Assembly: GCF_900105095.1 (NCBI RefSeq)
Contig: NZ_LT629743.1
Coordinates: forward strand, 1,364,001-1,428,000
Direction of reading: 5' to 3'
Origin: Erythrobacter sp. HL-111
Lineage (GTDB): Bacteria; Pseudomonadota; Alphaproteobacteria; Sphingomonadales; Sphingomonadaceae
Length of the DNA: 64,000 nucleotides
The notes under the pieces: generated by a model
The model's database searches: none
What the model was told of the DNA's origin: nothing
What the model saw: the letters and a program-made list of their open reading frames with translations, nothing else
Program-made: the position numbers and the translations under genes
Shown here: positions 52,884 through 61,678 of the stretch, in pieces
How positions within the stretch are numbered: position 1 is the first letter of the stretch
Layout: the number at the start of each line of letters is the position of its first letter

Positions 52884-53564
52884 TCAATCGGCCGGGCGGG
52901 AATGACTGGCGAGACGGCCCATGATCGCGGCCACGTAGAGCTTCGTCTCGCGGATGTCGGGGATGCCGCCGGCCCGTTCGACCCGGCCCGGCCCGGCATT
53001 ATAGGCGGCGAGCGCCTTCTCGAGGTCGCCGTCGAACCGGTCGAGCTGTTCGCGCAGGTAACGCGCCCCGCCCTCGAGATTGGCCTCCGGATCGTCCGGA
53101 TCGACCCCGAGATAGCGCGCCGTGCCGGGCATCAGCTGCGCGAGCCCGCGCGCCCCCGCGGGCGATACGGCGTTGGCGCGCCAGCGACTCTCCTGCCACA
53201 CCACCGCTTCGAGCAGGGCGGGCGAAAGGTCGAAACGGCGCGCGACCTCGTGCACCTTCCGGGCATAGGCCGCGGGAATCGCGGCGGCGTGGGCGGCGGG
53301 ATCGGCGATGATCGTGCCGGGGATGTCTCCGCCCGGGGAAGCGTCGGCAGCGTAGGCCGCGGACAATTCCTCGCCTCCGGAACCTTTTCCGGAGGCGAGC
53401 GCTCCATCGGGGATCGCTTCGGACAGGGGCAGACCGCCGGCGACCCAGCGGGCGCCGTTCTCGTCCACTTCCATCACGTCCGCCTCGGCGGCGACGCCGG
53501 TGAGGGCGACGACGGCGACGACGGCGGCTTCCAGGCCCAGCCTGCTCGCACGGGCGAGAATCAT
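52884..53564 (-). CDS. virB1: VirB1-type lytic transglycosylase
   Basis: This 226-aa exported SLT-type transglycosylase opens peptidoglycan for the secretion channel. It has a signal peptide (about residues 1-28) and a C-terminal SLT domain with the catalytic Glu in AVVWQESRWRANAVSP, followed by GLAQLMPGTARYLGV and AYNAGPGRV. ATG 53564 has GGAGG 8 nt upstream; the longer frame start at 53579 is a TTG. It heads the virB cluster, whose promoter must lie in 53565-53750. Confidence 0.88.
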   Translation of the reverse strand: MILARASRLGLEAAVVAVVALTGVAAEADVMEVDENGARWVAGGLPLSEAIPDGALASGKGSGGEELSAAYAADASPGGDIPGTIIADPAAHAAAIPAAYARKVHEVARRFDLSPALLEAVVWQESRWRANAVSPAGARGLAQLMPGTARYLGVDPDDPEANLEGGARYLREQLDRFDGDLEKALAAYNAGPGRVERAGGIPDIRETKLYVAAIMGRLASHSRPAD

Positions 53565-53760
53565 CCGGGGATCCTCCAATCAGTCCCTCAATCAGCCCCC
53601 AAGCCCGTCCCCATGTCGATGATTGATGACAGGCGGGTGACAGAGACGCGAACTCTCGGAAAACACCTACTTCAAACCCGCGCGGATTTCGCGCCTTTTC
53701 TCGGCCTTCCCTTGCTCCCCGCGCTTCCTTTACGCCCGCGCGCGGACGGCCATTAAAAAA

Positions 53761-53791
53761 ACCGGGGCAAGGCATGGCGCCCTGCCCCGGT
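53761..53791 (-). terminator. Rho-independent terminator of the TPR gene
   Basis: ACCGGGGCA (53761-53769) pairs with TGCCCCGGT (53783-53791); on the minus strand the stem is followed by T6 (A-run 53755-53760). It lies 36 bp after the end of the TPR gene and before the virB promoter region, so it separates the two units. Confidence 0.85.
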
Positions 53792-53826
53792 CTTCGCGAA
53801 TCCGGCAATCCGGTTGTCGGCGCGCT

Positions 53827-54246
53827 TCAGTCGCGCAGCGAAAGCGTGTCCCGCGGCGCGGCATCGGCCGGGCGAAATTCGCCGTCGCGCAGCATCCTCA
53901 GGGCCTTGCGCGCAAGTCGGCGCGAATCGGTTTCCTCGCCCGAAGCGGTCCGCAGCAGCACCACGTCGTCGCTGGCGAGCGCGGCCCTGAACAGGTCGGC
54001 CGCGCGCTCCTCGTCGCCCGCCTGGGCGCGGGCGATGCCGAGATTGATGAGGATCGCCGGATCGTCGGGCGCAGCAGCGCGCTCGCGCTCGAGCAGCCGG
54101 ATCGCCTCGTCCTTCCGCCCCTCGGAGAGCGTATCGGCGGCGAAGGCGTCGGCAGCACCGGCTTCGCTTGCATATTGTGCATGAGCGGGCACGGCGAGCG
54201 CTAGGGCGAATGCCCCGGTAGCGAGTGTGGTTTTCAAAAGGGCCAT
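53827..54246 (-). CDS. Small secreted TPR-repeat protein
   Basis: The 139-aa protein has a signal peptide (residues 1-22, ending PAHA) and a two-helix TPR pair (GRKDEAIRLLERERAAAPDDPAILINLGIARAQAGDEERAADLF). GGAG lies 7 nt before ATG 54246. It is divergent from the lipoprotein-TonB receptor pair. TPR proteins often bind partner proteins; no partner can be named. Confidence 0.75.
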   Translation of the reverse strand: MALLKTTLATGAFALALAVPAHAQYASEAGAADAFAADTLSEGRKDEAIRLLERERAAAPDDPAILINLGIARAQAGDEERAADLFRAALASDDVVLLRTASGEETDSRRLARKALRMLRDGEFRPADAAPRDTLSLRD

Positions 54247-54567
54247 GTCATGTCTCCTTATCCCTGCCACACAGGGTGAAGCATGAGTCCCTGAAATGCA
54301 ATATAACTGTAACATTGTCATAAAATCGCAATCTTTTCGGATTTACCGTCGAGATTTCAGTGACATAGCAGCATCACAGCCGACGCCACCCCGCGCCGGG
54401 CGACGACAAGTTCTGGTCATATTTGTCTTTCTTCAGTCATATGACAACAATTTCACGCTGGCTGTCATGATGAAAGAATAATGTCACGCAGTCCCCCTAG
54501 CGACCTCGTTGCGCATTCAAACGAGGCGCTTTTGTTCGATTCTCGGTTTTTGAGGGGACCGCTCGCT
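54247..54567. promoter_or_regulatory. AT-rich divergent promoter region upstream of the lipoprotein gene
   Basis: This 321-bp stretch is clearly richer in A and T than its surroundings. It contains a cluster of GTCAT/GTCAC/TGACA half-sites (54317, 54359, 54416, 54436, 54464, 54483) and one palindrome GTCATATGAC (54436-54445). They resemble Pho-box or other half-sites but do not show the regular 11-bp spacing of a Pho box. An open frame from ATG 54481 runs into the lipoprotein gene and is taken as its 5' leader, not coding. Confidence 0.4.
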
Positions 54568-56121
54568 GTGAAAAACATTCAACGCACTCTCGTCCTTGGT
54601 TGCAGCCTGGTCGCTCTGGCTGGCTGCGGCGCGGACGAAATCGTCTCGCCCGGCACCAGCGGCGACATCATCATCAACAATCCGGCGCCGACGCCGACTC
54701 CCACGCCGACCCCGACGGGCGGCCCGACGGTCACCCCGGCATCCGGCTGCCCGACGATCAACTCGACCGGCGGCCTGACCGATGCCGGCACGATCTCCGG
54801 TCCGACCGGCGAATATCGCGTCTGCGAACTGCCGGGCGATTTCGACGCCGACGACGAGCTGCCCTACGTTCCCGGCCTGCTCTACGCGATGAACGGCCGA
54901 GTCGATGTCGGCTCCGACCAGGGCTTCAACAGCACCGGCACGGAAGTCACGCTCGGCATCGAGCCCGGCGTGATCATCTACGCCGTGACCGGCCGCTCCT
55001 TCATCGTCGTCAACCGCGGCAACGCGATCGAGGCCGACGGCACCGCCGACAACCCGATCATCTGGACCAGCCGCGACAACGTGCTCGGCCTCACCGACGA
55101 CGATTCGGACCAGCAGTGGGGCGGCGTCGTGCTGCTCGGCCGCGCGCCGACTTCCGACTGCTCGACCGGCGTGTTCAACACGGCCGCGGACCCGGAAGCC
55201 AACCCGCAGTGCGAACAGCTTGTCGAAGGGACCACGACCTCGACCGTTTTCGGCGGCACCGACGATGACGACAGCACCGGTTCGATGACCTTCAACCAGA
55301 TCCGCTACTCGGGCTTCGCGCTCGCTCCGGGCGACGAGCTCCAGGCGCTCACCACCGGCGCGATCGGTTCGGGCACCAGGCTCGGCAACATCATGTCGTT
55401 CAACAGCTCGGACGACGGCGTCGAGTTCTTCGGCGGCACCGTCAACATGCGCAACCTCGCGGTCGTCGGCGCTTCGGACGACTCGATCGACTCCGACACC
55501 GGCGCCCAGGCCGCGCTCCAGAACGTGATCGTCGCCCAGCGTTCGAACACCGGTGACAGCGTCATCGAACTCGACAGCCCGCCGGACGACTACTCGACCG
55601 AGGCGATCCCGCGGAGCGTGCTTTCGGTGGTGAACTTCACCTTCATCCATAACTCGGCCACCGGCCAGGTCGTGCGCGCCCGCGGCGGTTCGCGCATCCG
55701 TCTCGCCAACGGCGTGATCCAGGCCAAGGGGACCCCCTGCGTCCGCATCGACCAGCCGGAAACCCTGGCGGCCGGGCCGACCTTCAACTCGATCCTCGGC
55801 GACTGCTCGGATTCCGAGCCGCTGCGTGCCACCGACGGCGCGTCGCTCACCGACCTGGAGGCGATCTACAACGACGCCGACGCCGACAACACGGTCGATA
55901 CGGACGTGACCTTCACCGACCTGTTCTTCTTCGATGCTGGCGATGCCCCGACGTTCGACGTGACCGGTCTGTCGAGCTTCTTCGAGGAGGCCGACTACAT
56001 CGGCCCGCTCGAAAGCGCCGATGACGATCGCTTCGTGGGCTGGACCTGCGACTCGAGCATCCTCGACTTCGGTTCGGGCTCGGCGTGCACGTCGCTTCCG
56101 ATCCGCAACGGTGAGGGCTGA
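54568..56121 (+). CDS. Outer-membrane lipoprotein with predicted beta-helix, partner of the TonB receptor
   Basis: The 517-aa protein starts at GTG 54568 after GAGGGG. Its signal ends in the lipobox LVALAGC (Cys20). A Pro-Thr repeat linker (about residues 41-55) follows, then a long region of short parallel repeats rich in Asp, Gly and Asn that resembles right-handed beta-helix proteins. Several Cys pairs are present (for example CPTI, YRVCEL). It lies just upstream of a TonB receptor on the same strand with a 99-bp gap, so it may be a surface binding partner. I do not know its ligand. Confidence 0.72.
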   Translation: MKNIQRTLVLGCSLVALAGCGADEIVSPGTSGDIIINNPAPTPTPTPTPTGGPTVTPASGCPTINSTGGLTDAGTISGPTGEYRVCELPGDFDADDELPYVPGLLYAMNGRVDVGSDQGFNSTGTEVTLGIEPGVIIYAVTGRSFIVVNRGNAIEADGTADNPIIWTSRDNVLGLTDDDSDQQWGGVVLLGRAPTSDCSTGVFNTAADPEANPQCEQLVEGTTTSTVFGGTDDDDSTGSMTFNQIRYSGFALAPGDELQALTTGAIGSGTRLGNIMSFNSSDDGVEFFGGTVNMRNLAVVGASDDSIDSDTGAQAALQNVIVAQRSNTGDSVIELDSPPDDYSTEAIPRSVLSVVNFTFIHNSATGQVVRARGGSRIRLANGVIQAKGTPCVRIDQPETLAAGPTFNSILGDCSDSEPLRATDGASLTDLEAIYNDADADNTVDTDVTFTDLFFFDAGDAPTFDVTGLSSFFEEADYIGPLESADDDRFVGWTCDSSILDFGSGSACTSLPIRNGEG

Positions 56122-56220
56122 CACGCGTCGGCACATTTGGCGGAGGCGCCGCGCTTCTGGCGCGGCGCCTCTCCGATCGCACAACATGGCCGCAACGGCC
56201 ACGCGAGTTCAGGACCTAAA

Positions 56221-58265
56221 ATGAGGGGGTCTAGCATTATGTCGACCGGCAAGCGCCTGGCAGGGCTGCTGCTTCTCACCAGTTCACTCACCTTCCCGAC
56301 GTTTGCCCACGCGCAGGATCAGGGAACCCCACAGGGCAACGAAGACGCGGAGGATCCCCTGCTCGAGGCCGTCGGCGCCGCGCAGGAAGAAGAATACGAC
56401 GAACCCGAAGTCTCGATCCCCGGCGGCGGCATCATCGTCACCGGGCGGCGCTCCCGCGATCCGGTGCGCGGTTCGACCCAGGTGCTCAACGTGCTGACCA
56501 CCGAAGACATCGCGCGGACCGGCGAAGGCGACATCGCCGGCGCCCTGTCGCGCGTCACCGGTCTCAGCGTCGTCGGCGAGGGGCGCGTCTTCGTCCGCGG
56601 CCTCGGCGATCGCTACTCGCTCGCGCTCCTCAACGGCCTCCCCCTGCCGAGCCCGGAACCGCTCAGCCGCGTCGTTCCGCTCGACATCTTCCCGACCAAC
56701 GTGATCGCCTCGAGCCTTGTCCAGAAGACCTATTCGGCCAACTATCCCGGCGAATTCGGCGGCGGCGTCATCAACCTCACCACCCGCGCCATCCCCGTCG
56801 AGAACTTCCTCACCGTCTCGATGAGCGGGGAATACGACAGCGAAACCACGTTCGAAAACGGCCTGACCTATTTCGGGTCGGACTGGGACTCGTTCGGTTT
56901 CGACAATGGCAACCGCGACATCCCGTCCTTCCTCCAGCAGGCGATCGACAGCGGAATTCCGTTCGACCAGCTGCCGCTCGACGCGACGCCGGGCGATCCC
57001 AATGCCCTGACGAAGGAAGCGATCGCGGGACAATTGCTGCCGACCAACCTCGTCACCCTGCAACGCCAGGACAGCCTGCCGGCGAACATGTCGGCCAACC
57101 TTACCGGCGGCGCTTCGTTCGAAATCGGCGATGGCACCTATCTCGGCATCATCGCCACCGCCGGCTACCAGAACCAGCGGCAGAACCGCAGCGTGCGCAA
57201 CCAGCGCGCGAGCATCGACGATTTCTCCTTCGTGACCGAAGATTCGACGAACTTCATCACTGACGAGAACGTGCTCGTGAACGGCCTGCTCAGCTTCGGT
57301 CTCGACTTCGGCGAGAACACGATCCGCTGGACCAACCTCTACATCCGCGACACGCTCAAGACCGCGCGCCTTGCCGAGGGCTTCGACGTGACGCTCGGCT
57401 CGCAGGCCGGTGCGGACCTCCTGCGCCAGCGCACCGCCTGGTTCGAACGGCAGCTGATCGACACCCAGCTCGTCGGCGAATTCGAGTTCGGCGACGGGGC
57501 GTTCCAGCTCGACACCCGCGCGGGCTATGCCCGGACCGACCGCGAGGCGCCGTTCAACACGCAGATCCTCTATGCGCGCTCGAACGACACCACCCCGGAC
57601 GAACCCGCGGATTCGTTCCGCAACGTGCTCGGCTCCAACTTCATCGCCTATTTCGACGGCAACAACGAGTTCTTCAACCAGACGGTCAGCTTCGACGACC
57701 TGAAGGAAGAGAACTATGCCGCGGGCGTCGACCTCACCTGGTCGGGGATCGACAGTTTCGACCTCACCGTGGGCTATGCCTATTCGGACACTGATCGCCG
57801 TTCGGAAAGCCGCATCTACTCGCCGCTGATCCGCCCGGACCTGCGGACCGACGTCGATATCGAACCGGCCATCCTCGGCCTGCGCAAGCCGGGTGACATC
57901 ATCAACGGGGCGACCATCGCCGGGTTCAACGTCGACGTGCTCGATTTCGTCGACTTCCCGGTGTTCGACGCCCTGCTCGAGGTGCACGGGGCCTATGGCC
58001 AGGCGCGCTGGCTCCCGACCGACACGATCACCGTCGATATCGGCGTGCGCTACGAGGATGCGACCCAGCGGGTAACGCTGCCCGAAGGTCAGGCGACCAC
58101 GCTGCCGGTCGAGACCAACCTGGAAAACGACTACTTCCTGCCGGGCGGCACGATCACCTGGGAAGTTGTTCCCGACCTCCAGCTGCGCGTCGCGGCCTCG
58201 AAGACGATCGCCCGTCCCCAGTTCCGCGAACTGGTCGACCAGATCTACTTCGACCCGATCTCTAA
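56221..58265 (+). pseudogene. TonB-dependent receptor, 5' part (split by IS copy 3)
   Basis: This segment encodes residues 1 to about 682 of a TonB-dependent outer-membrane receptor. It has a signal peptide (about residues 1-31, ending AHA), a plug domain with GGGIIVTGRR, RVFVRGLGDRYSLALLNG and YPGEFGGGVINL, and many beta strands. The ATG at 56221 has AGGA 6 nt upstream; ATG 56239 is an alternative. The IS was inserted at codon 682 (after CTAA 58262-58265). Reading on gives nine codons and a stop, so the barrel's end is lost. Confidence 0.92.
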
Positions 58266-59924
58266 CCCGGATTATTCACCGGCGGTGGTCTGACGGGTTG
58301 GCGGGAGTGGCGTAAGCATTTGCATTGTTGTAGGAATGTGGTTGCTTAAGCCAGACCTGCAACGGGGCAAAATATGCCACAGACCACACCCGCCGGATGC
58401 GATGATAGCGCGTCCGTATTTTCGTTTCCAGCAGTGCGCGGCAAGAAGGTCACAGCTGCGTTTGACGGCGGCAGGCTGACCTCGGATGGCGGGGTCCTGG
58501 TGCTGGCTCAGGCCGAGCGCATGATGGGGCTCTGCCAGCGGCTTGCGGCGTGTATTGCCGATCCGCGCGATCCTGCTCGGGTGGTTCATCGGCTTGAAGA
58601 TATCCTGCGCGCGCGGATGTTCGCGATCGCCTGCGGCTATGAGGATGCCGATGATCTCGACGCTCTGCGCGATGATCCGGGCTTCCGCCTTGCGCTGGGC
58701 AAGCTGCCGGGATCGGGTGCGGGGTTGGCCAGCCAACCGACGATGAGCCGCTGGGAGAATGCGCCGAGCACGCGCGAGCTGGCAAAGATGCTGGGGATCA
58801 TGATCGACATCTACTGCGCCAGCTACCCCACTCCGCCGGCGGCGGTGACGCTGGATATCGATGACACCTGCGACGTCGTGCACGGCTATCAGCAACTCTC
58901 CTTCTGGAACGGACATCATGGGGAGCGCTGCTTCCTGCCGATCCATGTCTACGACACGGCAACGGGCCGGCCGGTGGCGATGCTGCTGCGCACGGGCAAG
59001 ACGCCTTCTGGCAAGGAGGCGGCAGGGCATATCCGGCGTCTGGTGCGCCATCTTCGCCGCCACTGGCCTGATACCCACATCACCATCCGCGGTGACGGGC
59101 ATTATGGACGGCCCGAGGTCATGGCCTTCTGCGAGGCGGCCCATGTCGATTACGTGTTCGGTCTGCCGACCAACGCCGCGCTGCGCGCTGATCCGGTTAT
59201 CGTCACTGCCGCCGATGCCTGCGCGGTCCGCCGCGCCGAGTGCCAACTCCCGGTCCTGCGCAGCTATGCCGAGACCCGCTACGGCGCGAAGAGCTGGAAC
59301 CGCCAGCGCCGCGTCGTCGCCAGGATCGAGGCCAGCACGCTGGGCATGGATATCCGCTATGTCGTCACATCGCTAACCCAAGGCTCGGCTGAATACATCT
59401 ATGACACGCTCTACTGTGCGCGCGGGCAGGCCGAGAACTTGATCAAGCTGCACAAGACCCAGCTGGCCAGTGACCGCACCTCGTGCCGGTCGGCGAACGC
59501 CAACCAGATGCGCCTGATCCTGCACACCGCTGCCTACTGGCTGCTGTGGCGCGTTCAGCAGGCGATCCCAAAGACCACCGCTCTGGCAAAAGCCGAGTTT
59601 ACGACCCTGCGCCTGCGGCTGCTCAAGGTTGCTGCCCGCGTCATGGAAAGCGCCACCCGAATCCGCGTAGCGTTCGCCTCTGCGTGCCCCGATGCCGATC
59701 TGATGCGTGCCATCGTTCTCGCGCTCAAGCCTGCGCCGACGTAGCGGGCGCGGCAGTGCCGCAGAAACCCCGAGCCAAGTCCTTCAACCAGAAAAGCCCA
59801 TCGATCACAGCGCGGTGAAACAGACGCCAGCGGTGCCGCACGCCCGCTCTACGCCGCCGCACGCAGCAGTGGCGTCAAGCTCGCGCCGAGAGGCGCCCAA
59901 CCGCATCGCCGTGAATAAGAGAGG
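58266..59924 (+). mobile_element. IS1380-family insertion sequence, copy 3 (1659 bp)
   Basis: The element is the same length with the same inverted repeats. It is flanked by matching CTAA (58262-58265 and 59925-59928), so it is a simple insertion. Removing it and one CTAA restores the receptor frame exactly (join 58265 to 59929). It shares copy 2's three silent changes relative to copy 1, plus one missense change. Confidence 0.96.
58374..59744 (+). CDS. IS1380-family DDE transposase (copy 3)
   Basis: This 456-aa transposase is intact with D161/D163, D241 and E354 in place. It differs from copies 1 and 2 by H296R, outside the catalytic motifs. Its nucleotide sequence is otherwise like copy 2, so copy 3 is most simply derived from copy 2's lineage. 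It should be active. It is transcribed in the same direction as the receptor gene it interrupts. Confidence 0.95.
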   Translation: MPQTTPAGCDDSASVFSFPAVRGKKVTAAFDGGRLTSDGGVLVLAQAERMMGLCQRLAACIADPRDPARVVHRLEDILRARMFAIACGYEDADDLDALRDDPGFRLALGKLPGSGAGLASQPTMSRWENAPSTRELAKMLGIMIDIYCASYPTPPAAVTLDIDDTCDVVHGYQQLSFWNGHHGERCFLPIHVYDTATGRPVAMLLRTGKTPSGKEAAGHIRRLVRHLRRHWPDTHITIRGDGHYGRPEVMAFCEAAHVDYVFGLPTNAALRADPVIVTAADACAVRRAECQLPVLRSYAETRYGAKSWNRQRRVVARIEASTLGMDIRYVVTSLTQGSAEYIYDTLYCARGQAENLIKLHKTQLASDRTSCRSANANQMRLILHTAAYWLLWRVQQAIPKTTALAKAEFTTLRLRLLKVAARVMESATRIRVAFASACPDADLMRAIVLALKPAPT

Positions 59925-59928
59925 CTAA

Positions 59929-60670
59929 CCGCGATTTCCGTGGTAACGCGCAGTTGATCGACTCCGAGTTCCTGAACCTCGAAGGCCGTGCGGAATATTA
60001 CTTCGGCGGACGCAACCGCGTCAGCCTCGCCGGCTTCTACAAGGACATCGAGAACCCGATCGAACCGATCATCCTCGGCGGTTCGGGCACCGGCGACCTG
60101 ACGACGACCTATGCCAACGCGCCCGAGGCGACGCTTTACGGCGCCGAACTGGAGCTCGTCTACGGCTTCGATCTCAGCAACTGGGGCGGTTTCTTCGAAA
60201 CCAAGGAACTGCTGGTCATCGCCAACTACACCTACACCGACTCCGAGCTGTCCATCCCCGATGCGAACGCGCTCGTCCCGACCGTTGTCGGCGACGTTCC
60301 GGTGTCGATCGTGTTCGAGGAAGGCAACCCGCTGGTCGGCCAGTCGGACCACGTTGCCAACTTCCAGATCGGCTTCGAGGATTTCGACAAGACGCAGCAG
60401 GCCTTCCTGCTCTTCAACTATGCGAGCGAACGGGTCACGACCCGCGGTTTCGCCACGCCGGACGTGATCGAGAACCCGGGTCTGGTCGTCGACTTCGTCA
60501 CCCGTTCCGACCTCGACGCGCTGGGCCTTCCGCTCCAGCTCAGCCTCGAGGTGCGCAACATCTTCGGCCGGGACAATTTCGAGTTCCTCGAAAACGAGAC
60601 CGGCCGGATCGAGGTGAACACCTTCGAAGTCGGCACCCGCTTCCAGATCGGCCTGCAGGCGAAGTTCTGA
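59929..60670 (+). pseudogene. TonB-dependent receptor, 3' part (beyond IS copy 3)
   Basis: This segment encodes the last 247 or so residues of the receptor: it opens with DFRGNAQLIDSEFLNLEGRA and includes the beta-barrel strands, ending in VGTRFQIGLQAKF. The terminal Phe and alternating pattern match the C-terminal signal for outer-membrane insertion. It lacks a start of its own. Joined to 56221-58265 the gene would encode 928 aa. Confidence 0.92.
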
Positions 60671-60686
60671 CCCCTGTCGAACCGGG

Positions 60687-60722
60687 AAAGCCGCGGCGCG
60701 CGAGGCGTGCCGCGGCTTTTTC
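60687..60722 (+). terminator. Rho-independent terminator of the receptor gene
   Basis: AAAGCCGCGGC pairs with GCCGCGGCTTT around a 12-nt loop, followed by more T residues (60717-60721). It starts 17 bp after the receptor stop codon. Confidence 0.88.
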
Positions 60723-60852
60723 CGTTTTCGCATAGGCCCTACCCCTCCCCTCACCAGACGCCGAGGTGCCGGTGGCGACGCGCTGGCCGTCGCACCCTCC
60801 GCTTCCGGGCGGGGCCTGCGCCGCGGCTGCCCCGCGCGCTTCACCGCCCCGC

Positions 60853-61527
60853 TCAGTTCAGGTCGAAGACGTACCCCATCGAACGCACGGTCCGCAGCGG
60901 GTTGCCCCCGCCCGCCGCCTTGATCGCTCGGCGCAGCCGGCCGACCCAGACGTCCACCGTGCGTTCGTCGATCTGCGGCTCGCGCTTGCCGAGGCCGTTG
61001 ATGAGGTCTTCGCGGGAAAGCACCCGGTTCGGGTTTTCCGCGAAAAACCGCAGCAGGCGGAACTCGTTCGGCCTCAGCTGGATCGGCTCGCCATCCCAGC
61101 GCGCCTGCAGGGCGGCCATGTCGATCGCGAGCGGGCCGACCTCGTAGCGCCGGGTCGAGTGGCGATCGGTGGAGCGGATCTGTAGCGCCAGCACCCGGTC
61201 GAGCACCGTGGTCCGGTCGAGCGGGCCGACCATGTAATCGTCCGCGCCCGCGCGCAGGGCGCGGCGGCGGTCCTCGACGTCGTCCTCCTCGAGCACCATG
61301 GTCACGTGCGCTTCGCAGGTGCGCGGATCGGCGCGCAGGCGGCGGCACATCTCCAGCCCGGCGAGATCGTCCATCACCCAGTCGACGAATGCCCACATCG
61401 GCCCTTCGACCAGACGTTCCGGCCCGGCGGGGCCGAGGCGGTCGAAGGTGAAGCGGCGCTGGTCGTGAACGAAGTCCTCGAGACTGTCCGCCAGCTTGCT
61501 GGTGAGGAAGATGTTGACGACGTCCAT
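60853..61527 (-). CDS. OmpR/PhoB-type response regulator with degenerate receiver
   Basis: The 224-aa protein has an N-terminal receiver-like domain and a C-terminal winged helix (about residues 125-222, with LRPNEFRLLRFFAENPNRVLSREDL and RTVDVWVGRLRRAI). The phosphoacceptor Asp may be kept in the VDWVMDDLAGLE stretch. The acidic pair near the N-terminus is replaced by NIFLTS-like sequence, and the active-site Thr and Lys positions read VTMVLE and VGP. Phosphorylation-dependent switching is doubtful. ATG 61527 starts MDVVNIFLTSKL. It may control the receptor locus beside it. Confidence 0.85.
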   Translation of the reverse strand: MDVVNIFLTSKLADSLEDFVHDQRRFTFDRLGPAGPERLVEGPMWAFVDWVMDDLAGLEMCRRLRADPRTCEAHVTMVLEEDDVEDRRRALRAGADDYMVGPLDRTTVLDRVLALQIRSTDRHSTRRYEVGPLAIDMAALQARWDGEPIQLRPNEFRLLRFFAENPNRVLSREDLINGLGKREPQIDERTVDVWVGRLRRAIKAAGGGNPLRTVRSMGYVFDLN

Positions 61528-61678
61528 GGAGCGCCCCGCCCGGTTGCCGATGACGCTTGGCCGACCCTTGTGACGCGTTCGTGACGTGTTCCTGATGGGT
61601 TTGAAAGGCTTGTCATATTGGCACAGGAGGCGCGGCATGGCGCCCTTGCGGGGCGAAGGTCCCTGCCTCCGCGCGAAC

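Noticed and set aside
54296..54490. Canonical Pho box
   Set aside because: GTCAT-like half-sites are present but no two CTGTCAT-type repeats have the 11-bp spacing. Kept only as a weak regulatory cluster.
54481..54567. ATG 54481 as start of the lipoprotein
   Set aside because: It would place 29 polar residues before the signal sequence. The lipobox signal peptide begins properly at GTG 54568, which has a ribosome site.
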